Source: Clostridia bacterium (GTDB lineage: Bacteria > Bacillota > Clostridia > Christensenellales > Aristaeellaceae). From it: 38,428 nt of DNA. Under the pieces are notes generated by a model. That model was not told the DNA's origin. It worked only from the letters and a program-made list of their open reading frames with translations, and searched no databases. The translations under genes were made by a program, and so were the position numbers. The DNA is taken from assembly GCA_017448975.1 (NCBI GenBank), contig JAFSKN010000033.1, positions 1 through 38,428 of the forward strand. The letters run 5' to 3'. This document shows positions 30,720 through 38,428 of the stretch, piece after piece. The stretch's first letter is position 1; the number at the start of each line of letters is the position of its first letter.

Positions 30720-32027
30720 ATGATCTTGCTCACGTTATCCAAGGATCGCCGCTATTTCCTTCGGAATGGAAACCCCTTTTTCTGGCTGGGAGACACGGCC
30801 TGGCTGCTGTTTCAAAAGCTGACCGTCGAGGAAGCCATGGTGTACCTGAAAAACCGGGCGGAAAAAGGCTTTACCCTCATCCAGGCTACCCTGGTGCACA
30901 AACCCGATTACCGGAACCGGGCGGGCTCTCCCGCCTTGCTGGATGATAACTTTGCCCGTCCCAATCCCGATGCATCGCCGGACGCCTATTGGCCCATGGT
31001 GCGGAAGCTTGTGGACGCGGCGGCGGAATTGGGACTGGTGATGGCGCTGCTGCCCTCCTGGGGACACTTTGTTTCAAACGGTGTATTGTCCGGGGACGCT
31101 GTGGATGTATATGTGGATTTTCTGGCGGAGCGCTTCGGGGACTGTGAAAACGTGATCTGGCTGGTGGGCGGCGACGTACGGGGCAGCGACGCTCCGGAGG
31201 ATTTCAACCGCATCGGCAGCCGCCTGCGGGAAAAGTGTCCGCACCAGCTGATCGGCTTCCATCCCTTCGGCCGCTGCTCCTCCTCCCAATGGTTCCAGGA
31301 CGCCCCCTGGCTGGATTTCCATCTGTTCCAGTCCGGCCACCGGCGGTATGACCAGATCAAGCTGAACCAATGGGATGACGGGGTGAACGCGGAAACCTAC
31401 GTAGGGGAAGACAATTACCGCTATGTGCAGCGCGACCGGGCGCTGACCCCTGTGCGCCCGACGCTGGACGGGGAGCCCAGCTACGAGTTTATCCTCCAGG
31501 GCTTGCACGATCCTGCCCAGCCCTATTGGCAAACCCGGGACGTGCGGCGTTACGCCTATTGGTCGCTGCTGGCGGGAGCGGCGGGGTTCACCTACGGCAG
31601 CAACGCCATCATGCAGTTCTGGCAGGGAACGGAAGAAGGCGCTTTCGGCGTATTTGAAACCTGGCAGGAAGCGCTCCACAATCCGGGCAGTATGCAAATG
31701 ACCCACATCCGCCGCCTGATGGAGTATATTCACTGGCAAACCGGCGAACCGGCCCAGGAGTATTTGGTCAGCAATACGGGCACACAGTACGAATACAACC
31801 TGGCACTGAAAACGGACTGCGCGCTCTGCGTCTATACCTATACCGGAAAGCCGTTCTCCGTGGATACCAGCGCTCTTGGCGAAACTGATGCCTGGTGGTT
31901 CGATCCCGTATCCGGCGGGAAAAGCTATCTGGGAAAAATCCCATCCCAGAAAAACGTGTGCTTCACCCCGCCAGACCGGCGCTGTGACCAGAACGACTGG
32001 ATTCTGCTCATCTCCCCGGCAGACTGA
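30720..32027 (+). CDS. GH140-like apiosidase (DUF4038 family)
   Basis: A 435-residue TIM-barrel protein of the DUF4038 type, the catalytic domain that defines GH140, whose founding enzyme removes D-apiose side chains from rhamnogalacturonan II. The entrance motif FFWLGDTAWLLFQKLTVEEA (20-39) and GFTLIQA are present, as are a long LPSWGH loop and a C-terminal beta domain ending in DWILLIS. Likely acid/base is D152 in WLVGGDVRG and likely nucleophile is E252 in TLDGEPSYE, about 100 residues apart as in the known enzyme. No signal peptide, unlike the Bacteroides version. The gene lies in the plus operon opposite an isomerase, kinase and split transketolase that could use the apiose it releases. 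The start could be TTG 30726. Confidence 0.85.
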   Translation: MILLTLSKDRRYFLRNGNPFFWLGDTAWLLFQKLTVEEAMVYLKNRAEKGFTLIQATLVHKPDYRNRAGSPALLDDNFARPNPDASPDAYWPMVRKLVDAAAELGLVMALLPSWGHFVSNGVLSGDAVDVYVDFLAERFGDCENVIWLVGGDVRGSDAPEDFNRIGSRLREKCPHQLIGFHPFGRCSSSQWFQDAPWLDFHLFQSGHRRYDQIKLNQWDDGVNAETYVGEDNYRYVQRDRALTPVRPTLDGEPSYEFILQGLHDPAQPYWQTRDVRRYAYWSLLAGAAGFTYGSNAIMQFWQGTEEGAFGVFETWQEALHNPGSMQMTHIRRLMEYIHWQTGEPAQEYLVSNTGTQYEYNLALKTDCALCVYTYTGKPFSVDTSALGETDAWWFDPVSGGKSYLGKIPSQKNVCFTPPDRRCDQNDWILLISPAD

Positions 32028-32057
32028 AAAAGAGAAACGGCATGGAGGCGACCCTGC

Positions 32058-34208
32058 ATGCGGGCGGACATTGTGCGGCTTCTTTCCTCCTGCAGCCGCA
32101 CCCTGCCAGGCCATCCCGACAAATGGATGCTTGGTCCCACGGGGAAACGGCTGTGGGTGGATTACCTGGACGGCGCGCCGGGGTTTTCCGGCAGGGTGGA
32201 TTTTATTCACAAAATGAATCTTCCCCTGCTTTTTTCCGTGCGCTTCGTGGGAAAGGAAGAAGGCGCGTTTTCCCCCGCGCGGGTGCAGTGGCGGGTGAAC
32301 GAAAGCCGCGTTAATGCCCAGAGAGGCGATTATACCTTTTTTGAAAGAAAGCTCATCACCTGGGAGGACGAAGCCCTGTCCTGCCAGGTTTGGGAAAACA
32401 AAGGGAATAAGCCCCTCACCTTGGAGCTTTGTCTGCCGGAGGGAGCCGCTTTGGGGGTTCCCTATCGCTTTCCCGTCTGTCTCCACGGCGTTTCCCCCGT
32501 GATGCTGGCAGGCAGCACCGCTTCCTGGAGCAATGGACAATTAACAATCGGCCCCGGAGAAAAGCGCGTCTTTTTGCTGGCCGCGGCGGTGGGCCTTTCC
32601 GGGGAAGAAAGCGAACTGGCGCGCAGGCTTTCCGCCCTGCTTAAGGAGGAGGACCCTCAGGGGCTGATGGATAAAAAAGCCCATGAGAACGCGCGCTGGC
32701 TGGACAGCGTGCCGGATTTTGAATGTGAAGACCGGCAGCTCACCGCCTGCTGGTACTACCGGTTTTACCTGATGCGGAAGAACTTGGCGGAGCCGGGCTT
32801 GGGCCGTCTGCCCGGCCGCTGCCTGTACGAAGGGCGCAGCCACCGCATGGAGAAAACGCCCTGTCAGGCGTCGGGCTGGGAGTTTTCCCGGGTGATTCCC
32901 CTATCCGTGCCTCTGCAGGCGATGGACGCCCGCTGGACCAAGGATGGCCAGGCCGCCCGGGATGCGCTCGGGGCCCTGATCCATTGTGTGGATGAAAACG
33001 GTGTGTTCGCCGTTACCAGCGTGGATGCCTGCCAAAAAGAATACGCCCATTTCGCCGCATGGGCGCTGTACCAGTATTATCTGGTTTCCGGGGACACCGC
33101 GTTCATCCGGGCTGTGCTGCCCGCGTTCAAGCGAGACGCACGGAATGTATATGAAAGCACCCGCAAAGGCGACGCTCTCCAAATCGAGCGCACCCACGCC
33201 CTGACCGGCAAGGAATACCAGCCCAGCTTCTGGTTCTTTACCCAGGATTGTTTTCCCGCCTCCGTCCGCCCCGCCCAGGAAGGCTACACTCCCCTCAAGC
33301 GGGTGGACCGATCCGTCTATACCTATCTGAACTTTACAGCCCTTTCCCGGCTGTGCCGCGTCCTCCGGGACGGGGACGAAGGGTATTTTGCCGGGGAAGC
33401 GCTGAAAATCAAAAGGGATATTCTGGAAAAAATGTGGGACAGCCCCTCCCGATGCTTCTATGATCTCCACCATGAAACGGATGAAAAGGCCTATGTGAAA
33501 AACATCGTGGCCATCTATCCCCTGTGGGCGGATATGACGGAGGAAACCCATCTGCCCATCCTGGAATATCTGCTGAGCCCGAGTTACTTTGCTCTGGGCT
33601 CCGGCTTTGCCTCCTGCGCGTCGGATTGCCCGGTGTTTTCCTCCAACGGCGGCTGGCGGGGGAATTATTTCAAAGGCCCCCACGGCTGCATGTGGAACGG
33701 ACCCTCCTGGCCCTATACCACCGGCATCGCCCTGGACGCCCTGGCCAGGCAATCCAAAAAGCACGGGCACGCCTATGACGCGGCCTTTGAAAAGCATTTG
33801 CAGGAATATACCCTGGAGCATTTCCGGGCAGGTGATTCCGCCGTGCCCTGCCTGGTGGAATTTTATGACAGCAAAACAGGCGCCCCGCTGAGCGAAGAGG
33901 CGGATTACTTCCATTCATTCTATATCGACTTAATCGTTCGCCATCTGGCGGGCATTGAGCCAACGGAAAAAGGCGTGGGCTTTCACCCGCTGCGAACGGA
34001 AAGAAGCTATTTTTCCCTGCTGGGCCTGAACGTGCGGGGAACAAACGTGGATGTGTACTACCAAAAGAAAGACGGTCTGCGCTATCCCTATCCCGCGGGG
34101 TACACCGTGTTTGCGAACGGGAAGCTATGTTATCAGGGCAGCGGCAAGGAACCGGTTTTCCTCTTTCCTTACCCTGGAGAAGATCCTGACGCGAAAGAAA
34201 ACGGATAA
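32058..34208 (+). CDS. (alpha/alpha)6-barrel glycoside hydrolase (GH63/GH142/MGH1-like)
   Basis: A 716-residue cytoplasmic protein. The first 210 residues are beta-rich; the rest is a helical barrel with repeated Tyr/Trp-rich helices and the motif WNGPSWPYTTG (546-556), typical of trehalase-clan and GH63-like enzymes. A probable base is E601 in LVEFYDSKTGAP, and an acid candidate lies in the DACQKEYAHFAAW region. Related barrels include glucosidases, mannosylglycerate hydrolases and GH142 beta-L-arabinofuranosidase. The sugar is not known; a terminal pectic sugar fits the operon. The ATG has GGAGG 9 nt upstream and follows the GH140-like gene by 30 nt. Confidence 0.7.
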   Translation: MRADIVRLLSSCSRTLPGHPDKWMLGPTGKRLWVDYLDGAPGFSGRVDFIHKMNLPLLFSVRFVGKEEGAFSPARVQWRVNESRVNAQRGDYTFFERKLITWEDEALSCQVWENKGNKPLTLELCLPEGAALGVPYRFPVCLHGVSPVMLAGSTASWSNGQLTIGPGEKRVFLLAAAVGLSGEESELARRLSALLKEEDPQGLMDKKAHENARWLDSVPDFECEDRQLTACWYYRFYLMRKNLAEPGLGRLPGRCLYEGRSHRMEKTPCQASGWEFSRVIPLSVPLQAMDARWTKDGQAARDALGALIHCVDENGVFAVTSVDACQKEYAHFAAWALYQYYLVSGDTAFIRAVLPAFKRDARNVYESTRKGDALQIERTHALTGKEYQPSFWFFTQDCFPASVRPAQEGYTPLKRVDRSVYTYLNFTALSRLCRVLRDGDEGYFAGEALKIKRDILEKMWDSPSRCFYDLHHETDEKAYVKNIVAIYPLWADMTEETHLPILEYLLSPSYFALGSGFASCASDCPVFSSNGGWRGNYFKGPHGCMWNGPSWPYTTGIALDALARQSKKHGHAYDAAFEKHLQEYTLEHFRAGDSAVPCLVEFYDSKTGAPLSEEADYFHSFYIDLIVRHLAGIEPTEKGVGFHPLRTERSYFSLLGLNVRGTNVDVYYQKKDGLRYPYPAGYTVFANGKLCYQGSGKEPVFLFPYPGEDPDAKENG

Positions 34209-34223
34209 AAAGGTGGTGACACC

Positions 34224-36056
34224 ATGGCGCATTTTCGCTATATCGGAGAAGAAAACGCCGACACGCGCTTCCACGACGGAGCGCTTCGGCCCATCATCGG
34301 CGCTCAGAATATTCAGGTGATGCGGGCCAACCGGGAGCACCCGGAGCAAAGCCAGGGGCTTTCTTTTACCTATAATCACGCACCCATGCTGTGCAGGTGG
34401 CAAAAAAAGCTGTATCTGATGTACCTGACCAGCCCGGTGCACGAGCACGACGGCCTGAGCCACGTGATGCTGACGGAGAGCGGCAGCGGGTTTTCCTGGG
34501 CCCCTCCCCGCCTCCTTTTTCCGGAGATTCCGGTGCCTCAGGGCGTCTACCGGGGCAAAGGGGCGGACAGTATGCCCCCGGACGCGAAAACAGTGGCGCA
34601 CCAACGCATGGGCTTTTATCTTTCCTCTGGTGGTGTGTTGCTGGCCATGACCTTTCACGGCGTGTCACCGAACATTCATATCGCCCCCAATTCAGGCTGG
34701 GGCATGGGCCGGGTGGCGCGCAGGATTTTTGAGGATGGCAGCCTGGGCGAAATTTTCGTGCTGCGGGTCAATGAAAAGGCAGGCTGGAAAAAGGAGCATT
34801 TTCCCTATCGGTTTTTCGAAGAAAGCGAGGACAGGGACTTTGTGGCCGCCTGCCAGGAATTGCTGGCAGACGGTCTGGCCACGGGGGCCTGGTGGGAGGA
34901 GGAGCGGTTGGACGAAGCTTTTTTCCCGTTAAAAAACATAAAAGCCCCCTCCTTTTGCCCGCTTCCAGACGGCCGTGTGGGCGTCATTGGTAAAATGGGC
35001 CTTACTGCCGTCAGCCAAGATCACGGCGGCACCTGGTCGGAACCCGAAAGAATGGACGGACTGTTTACCGCCACAGGCAAGTGCGCCATGCTGAAAACCG
35101 GCGACGGGAGGTACGCCATTGTATACAACCCATCGCCGGATGGACAGCACCGCTGGCCCCTGGCGGCCATTGTGTCGGAGGATGGGTATACCTACAGCCA
35201 CCTTGCCTGCGTATGCGGCGAGGTGCCGCCCATGCGCTACGGCGGCTATCTGAAAGACTTTGGCCCCCAGTATGTTCGGGGCATCATGCCAGGCAACGAC
35301 GATTCCCCGGACGGGTACACCTGGCTTGCCTATTCCATGAACAAGGAGGATATCTGGGTACTGCGGCTGCCTCCCCGGTTGGAATGGCGGGAAAACCGAC
35401 CCGTGCGGGAGGTGTTTTCTCAAATGCCCGGGCCCTTTCCGGAGCGCTGGCACATCTATTCTCCTCAATGGTCAAGGGTGGGCATTGAGAACAGGGCCCT
35501 GACCCTGCACCAAAGCGATGCCTGGGATTACGCCAAGGCCATCCGTGTATTTCAGGAGGGGGAAACCGCCTGTCTGCGCTTGCTTTTATCCGTCCAGGGC
35601 CTGGAAAACGGGGAAATGCACATCGAGGTATCCGACGGGAAGGGCATGAACGCCGTCAGGCTTCTGCTTCGGCGGGACGGACAGGCCGCTCTGCGGGGCG
35701 GAGGCGGCCAATGGCCCATCGCGGCATACCAAAATGGAGACCTGCTGGACATTGTGATCAAAATAGACTGCCGCAAAAAGCGGGTGTCCGCCAGCGTAAA
35801 CGGAAAGAACAGTGGGGATTATATGCCCATTTCTCCCTGCCGCACGGTGGAAAGGCTGACCCTGCGCACAGGAGAAAGCCGCACCAGGCCAACGCTGGAA
35901 ACGGAACTGAAAAACATACGCCTGCCCGATGTGCCGGGCGGGGGCGAAAGAGGAAAGGAAGCCGTATACCGGCTGTATCAGGTGGAAATCAGCTCAACAG
36001 AATTTCCTCAGGATCAAATTGCCTGCGATTCCAAACCAGCGTCCTTCCATCAATGA
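34224..36056 (+). CDS. Sialidase-fold beta-propeller protein with C-terminal lectin-like domain
   Basis: A 610-residue protein. The first 400 residues form a sialidase-like propeller: YNHAPMLCRWQKKLYLMYLT (50-69), an Asp-box SQDHGGTW (264-271), and further Asp-box relics. Residues 420-590 look like a laminin-G/concanavalin domain (LRLLLSVQGLENGEMHIEV and later). It does not show the Arg triad and Tyr of true sialidases clearly. The conserved NHAP motif is reminiscent of seven-bladed propellers in GH145 and ulvan/rhamnose-glucuronate lyases, so an uncommon hydrolase or lyase of uronic-acid-linked sugars is possible. No signal peptide. It follows the barrel hydrolase by 15 nt with AGGTGG upstream. 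The C-terminus ends 59 nt before an insertion sequence and may not be original. Confidence 0.7.
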   Translation: MAHFRYIGEENADTRFHDGALRPIIGAQNIQVMRANREHPEQSQGLSFTYNHAPMLCRWQKKLYLMYLTSPVHEHDGLSHVMLTESGSGFSWAPPRLLFPEIPVPQGVYRGKGADSMPPDAKTVAHQRMGFYLSSGGVLLAMTFHGVSPNIHIAPNSGWGMGRVARRIFEDGSLGEIFVLRVNEKAGWKKEHFPYRFFEESEDRDFVAACQELLADGLATGAWWEEERLDEAFFPLKNIKAPSFCPLPDGRVGVIGKMGLTAVSQDHGGTWSEPERMDGLFTATGKCAMLKTGDGRYAIVYNPSPDGQHRWPLAAIVSEDGYTYSHLACVCGEVPPMRYGGYLKDFGPQYVRGIMPGNDDSPDGYTWLAYSMNKEDIWVLRLPPRLEWRENRPVREVFSQMPGPFPERWHIYSPQWSRVGIENRALTLHQSDAWDYAKAIRVFQEGETACLRLLLSVQGLENGEMHIEVSDGKGMNAVRLLLRRDGQAALRGGGGQWPIAAYQNGDLLDIVIKIDCRKKRVSASVNGKNSGDYMPISPCRTVERLTLRTGESRTRPTLETELKNIRLPDVPGGGERGKEAVYRLYQVEISSTEFPQDQIACDSKPASFHQ

Positions 36057-36115
36057 TTACCAATCGCCCAAGGTTTGCAAGGCTTTCTTTCATCGCAAAG
36101 AGAATTACTTCACTA

Positions 36116-37059
36116 GAGTGTGTTTCTAAACTCATAATGACATAACAAAAGCGAAAAAAGATGCAAAAACCAAAAGGAAATTCCACGATAGCGTCGAATA
36201 ATACAATGAGGTGAAGGAAATGATTCGACGTTATGAGGTCACGGATGAGGAATGGGAAAAGCTTAAGAAATACTTTCCAGAGCGGCAGGCTGGAACGCTG
36301 GGACGGCCGCGGAAAGATTCCCGGAAGATACTGAACGGAATCTTCTGGATCGCGCGGAGCGGGGCGGCATGGCGTGATCTGCCGGAGCGTTACGGGCCAT
36401 GGCAGACGGTGTACAAACGGTTCGTAGAGTGGCAGAAAAGCGGATTGATCGAGAAAATCTTCCATGAATTAGGGGAAGACGCGGATCTGGAAGACATCAG
36501 CATAGACAGTACCTATATCAAGGCACACAAGGCAAGCGCGGGTGCCGAGAGAGGGGGAGGAAGATAGCCAAAAGGCGGAAAAGAACGCTGCTCAAAAGAA
36601 TCAGTGCATCGGAGTCAGCAGAGGCGGCAGAAGCACCAAGATTCATGCCGTTGTGGATGCTCTTGGCAACCCAATCCATGTCCAGCTTTCCGCCGGAAAC
36701 GTTCATGACGTAAAGGTCGCGCAGGAGTTATTGGAAGCAATCAAGGTGCGGCCAGGAATGGCTGTACTGGCCGACAAAGCTTATGGCAAGTGGGAACTGC
36801 GGGAGTACATAGCCAACCATGGTGCTGATTTCTGTATCCCTCCCAAGAACAATGAATCCGATCCCTGGTATGTGGATTGGTGGCTTTATTTTATAAGGAA
36901 CGGCATTTGGTAGAGACCTTTTTCTTGAAACTGAAAGAATTTCGCCGCGTCGCTACCCGCTATGATAAGCTCGCTGACCGTTTTCTGGCCTTTGTTCATC
37001 TGGCCTGTATTCGCATACTTCTTGCATGATGCAGGCGGGTATATTTTAGAAACACACTC
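36116..37059. mobile_element. IS5-family (IS427-like) insertion sequence, about 944 bp
   Basis: Ends carry perfect 15-bp inverted repeats, GAGTGTGTTTCTAAA (36116-36130) and TTTAGAAACACACTC (37045-37059), flanked by TA on both sides (36114-36115, 37060-37061), the target duplication usual for this group. Inside is one transposase region in two overlapping frames. The element follows the plus-strand hydrolase operon and separates it from the KdgF/GH38 genes. Confidence 0.92.
36220..37029 (+). pseudogene. IS5-family DDE transposase, frameshifted
   Basis: The first frame (36220-36567) holds the N-terminal IS5 domain, from YEVTDEEWEKLKKYFPE to the first catalytic Asp in SIDSTYIKAH. The second frame (about 36542-36913) continues with the SRGGRSTKIHAVVDALGNP motif and the second Asp in VLADKAYGKW. 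The step between them (+1) may be the programmed frameshift normal for this group. A second break is not normal: TTTAT is duplicated at 36885-36894, shifting the frame just before the catalytic Glu. Removing the 5 bp restores YKERHLVETFFLKLKEFRRV and a natural stop at 37029. The transposase is therefore probably inactive. Confidence 0.88.
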
Positions 37060-37136
37060 TAATTTCCACGTTCCTTCACGCAGCAGCGGGAACCAATTTG
37101 TTTTTTTGCAGTTCACGTAGTATCCGCTGCGGGAGT

Positions 37137-37186
37137 CCAGAGGACGAAGTCCTTTGGCGCGGGGTTTAGGGGCCGCGGAGGCCCCT
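37137..37186. repeat. Double-hairpin intergenic repeat
   Basis: Two hairpins lie side by side: CCAGAGGAC/GTCCTTTGG (37137-37145 and 37149-37157, one G-U pair, loop GAA) and AGGGGCC/GGCCCCT (37168-37174 and 37180-37186). They are joined by a G-rich linker. There is no T tract on either side. It looks like a dispersed palindromic repeat rather than a terminator. The surrounding 37062-37289 shows no convincing gene. Confidence 0.55.
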
Positions 37187-37289
37187 GCCTCGTAAGTGCG
37201 TTAAAGTGTCCTTTATGAATCAGCAAACACACGCGAAGGTTTGTCCGCTGCGTCTGTGCCAAGCCGCGCAGTCTTTTTCGCCGTCTTTT

Positions 37290-37622
37290 CTATTTCAGGA
37301 AATCAGCGCGCATAGGCGTAAAGATATCCAGCAGAACGCCTTTTTCCAGGCAGACCGTGCCGTGAGGCAGGCCCGAGGGCACCACGATGGAATCGCCGGG
37401 ATTGAGTTCCACGGCCTCCCCCTCCACCGAATAGCGGAACTTGCCGGACAGCACATAGCTGCATTGGGTGTGGGGATGGGTATGGACAGCGCCCTCGGAG
37501 CCGGTTTCAAAGGACACTTCCACGGACATGAGGCTGTCGTCGTAGGACAGAATGCGCCGGGTGACGCCGCCTCCCAAATCGATCAGCTTTTGTTCGTCGT
37601 GAAGAGCAACTTTTCCTTTCAT
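37290..37622 (-). CDS. kdgF: KdgF-like cupin, pectin-derived uronate ring-opening protein
   Basis: A 110-residue single cupin. The metal site VHTHPHTQCSYVLSG and PHGT gives H47, H49, Q53 and H87, the spacing seen in KdgF, and the end LDIFTPMRADFLK is the usual KdgF tail. KdgF speeds conversion of unsaturated 4,5-uronates from pectin or alginate lyases into linear keto sugars that enter the KDG pathway. No signal peptide. The ATG overlaps the GH38 stop by 4 nt, so the two are co-translated. Other cupins share this fold, but the ligand pattern and pectin context support KdgF. The IS and repeat lie just downstream. Confidence 0.82.
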   Translation of the reverse strand: MKGKVALHDEQKLIDLGGGVTRRILSYDDSLMSVEVSFETGSEGAVHTHPHTQCSYVLSGKFRYSVEGEAVELNPGDSIVVPSGLPHGTVCLEKGVLLDIFTPMRADFLK

Positions 37623-38428
37623 GCCTGCATTTCCTCCTTTTTCAATGGGATGCCCACCGTGATGATTTCAAAAGGCGACACATACATTGCGTCGAAGGTT
37701 TCCCAGTTCGCGTCCTCCAACATGTTCATGCCGTATACGCCCTGGGGGAAGCGCACCAAAGCGCGCCGTCCGTCCTGTTCGGACAAGCGCAGCACCAGAT
37801 ATTTTCCGTCCTCGGACACTTTCACGCTTTGCAGCCAAAGTCCGCTTTCACAAAGGGTCTTGCGCCATTCTTCGGGAAGAACGGGCGCGGCCTGGATGAG
37901 GGGCACGTTATAGGCGAAAGCCAGTTTGTTGATCCCCGCCTGCACCGCGTCGCCCTCGTGGGGCACGATCAGGTATTTGATATGATGCCTCCCCATGTCG
38001 CTGGTGATGTCGGGCCGGATGGTGGAGCGCAGCAGGCTCAGGCTCACTTCGCCGTTCTCGATGCCCACGCCGTACTTGCCGCTGTTGATGACGGCCACCC
38101 CCGCGCCGGTCTCGGAAAGGTCGAACCACTTGTGGTGGCAGACCTCGAACCGGGCCTGCTCCCAGGTGGTGTTTTTGGTAAGCGGCCGCTTGACGAACCC
38201 CGCGCTGGTATCGCAGACCAGCTCCCGGGTGAGGATGTTGGGGCCGAAATTCACCTTCATCAGCCGGTGCTTTTCCTGCCAGTCCAAAATATGCTCCACT
38301 TCCACGGCCCGGCTGTCCCGGAACAGGCGGATCACCATGCGCCAGGCGCTCTTTTCCGTGGCGAAATCCACAGTGAATTCAGCGGAAACGCCATCCTGAT
38401 AGGTCAGGCGGACTTTTTCTGTGATGGG
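37619..38428 (-). CDS. C-terminal part of a GH38 alpha-mannosidase (partial)
   Basis: The last 269 residues of a large protein whose start lies beyond the right edge. The reading frame is open to base 38428. The sequence VEVEHILDWQEKHRLMKVNF, followed by TTWEQARFEVCHHKWFDLSE and VAVINSGKYGVGIENGEVSL, is the conserved C-terminal beta domain of GH38 alpha-mannosidases. The catalytic domain is outside the window. It is translationally coupled to kdgF (ATGA overlap), which is unusual because mannose and pectin uronates are handled by different pathways; some GH38-like enzymes may act on other sugars. Confidence 0.9.
   Translation of the reverse strand, partial: PITEKVRLTYQDGVSAEFTVDFATEKSAWRMVIRLFRDSRAVEVEHILDWQEKHRLMKVNFGPNILTRELVCDTSAGFVKRPLTKNTTWEQARFEVCHHKWFDLSETGAGVAVINSGKYGVGIENGEVSLSLLRSTIRPDITSDMGRHHIKYLIVPHEGDAVQAGINKLAFAYNVPLIQAAPVLPEEWRKTLCESGLWLQSVKVSEDGKYLVLRLSEQDGRRALVRFPQGVYGMNMLEDANWETFDAMYVSPFEIITVGIPLKKEEMQA

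Noticed and set aside
34224-36056. True sialidase (neuraminidase)
   Set aside because: Only one good Asp-box is visible and the Arg triad, Tyr and Glu pattern could not be placed; the context has no sialic acid genes.
36211-36913. Intact two-frame transposase using only programmed frameshifting
   Set aside because: The second frame stops before the catalytic Glu because of the duplicated TTTAT; removing it restores the family sequence to 37029.

Overview
The window is GC-rich (roughly 58-60% by eye) and densely packed with genes. Strong Shine-Dalgarno sites, many ATGA-type overlaps, an LplB/YtcP-type sugar ABC importer and a LacI regulator point to a Gram-positive gut or rumen member of the Clostridia (an uncultured Christensenellales- or Oscillospirales-like organism is a guess). 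No rRNA, tRNA or CRISPR array was seen.

Layout. Positions 1-1.75 kb are a scrap yard: the end of an unknown coiled-coil protein, three short hairpins, a 5'-truncated DUF4230 gene, one intact exported flavodoxin, and the back ends of a flavodoxin-family oxidoreductase and a sugar-binding protein fused tail to tail. From 1.75 to 26.3 kb everything is on the minus strand and reads right to left: two ABC permeases, a solute-binding protein, an SGNH/SIAE-like esterase, GH29, GH2, a LacI regulator with its own near-consensus promoter, GH42, GH78, a FucI-like sugar isomerase, a two-subunit transketolase, a glycerol-kinase-like FGGY kinase, an Asp/Glu-racemase-like protein, GH127, a DUF1537 sugar-acid kinase and a DUF849/BKACE enzyme. 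A 300-bp divergent promoter region (26.34-26.64 kb) with several palindromes separates this from a plus-strand operon (26.6-36.1 kb): a GH106-like protein, a five-bladed propeller hydrolase, a DUF4038/GH140 apiosidase-like enzyme, an (alpha/alpha)6 hydrolase and a sialidase-fold propeller protein. A decayed IS5-family element (36.1-37.1 kb) ends that operon. A separate minus-strand pair, the C-terminus of a GH38 alpha-mannosidase and KdgF, closes the window.

How the genes fit together. A GH140-like apiosidase sits with a sugar isomerase, an FGGY kinase and a split transketolase. That is the enzyme set of the known non-oxidative D-apiose route (apiose to apulose to apulose 4-phosphate, then a transketolase). 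The remaining hydrolases (GH78, GH106-like, GH29, GH2, GH42, GH127, two beta-propellers, an (alpha/alpha)6 enzyme, an esterase) resemble the toolkit used on side chains of the pectin rhamnogalacturonan II, the main source of apiose in plants. None of the hydrolases has a visible signal peptide, so the model is ABC import of apiose-containing oligosaccharides followed by complete breakdown in the cytoplasm. The GH127 / racemase-like / DUF1537 / DUF849 block at the end of the minus operon is not explained by apiose. It is the best candidate for an undescribed branch handling an acidic sugar, for example aceric acid. Substrate assignments are inferences from family and context.
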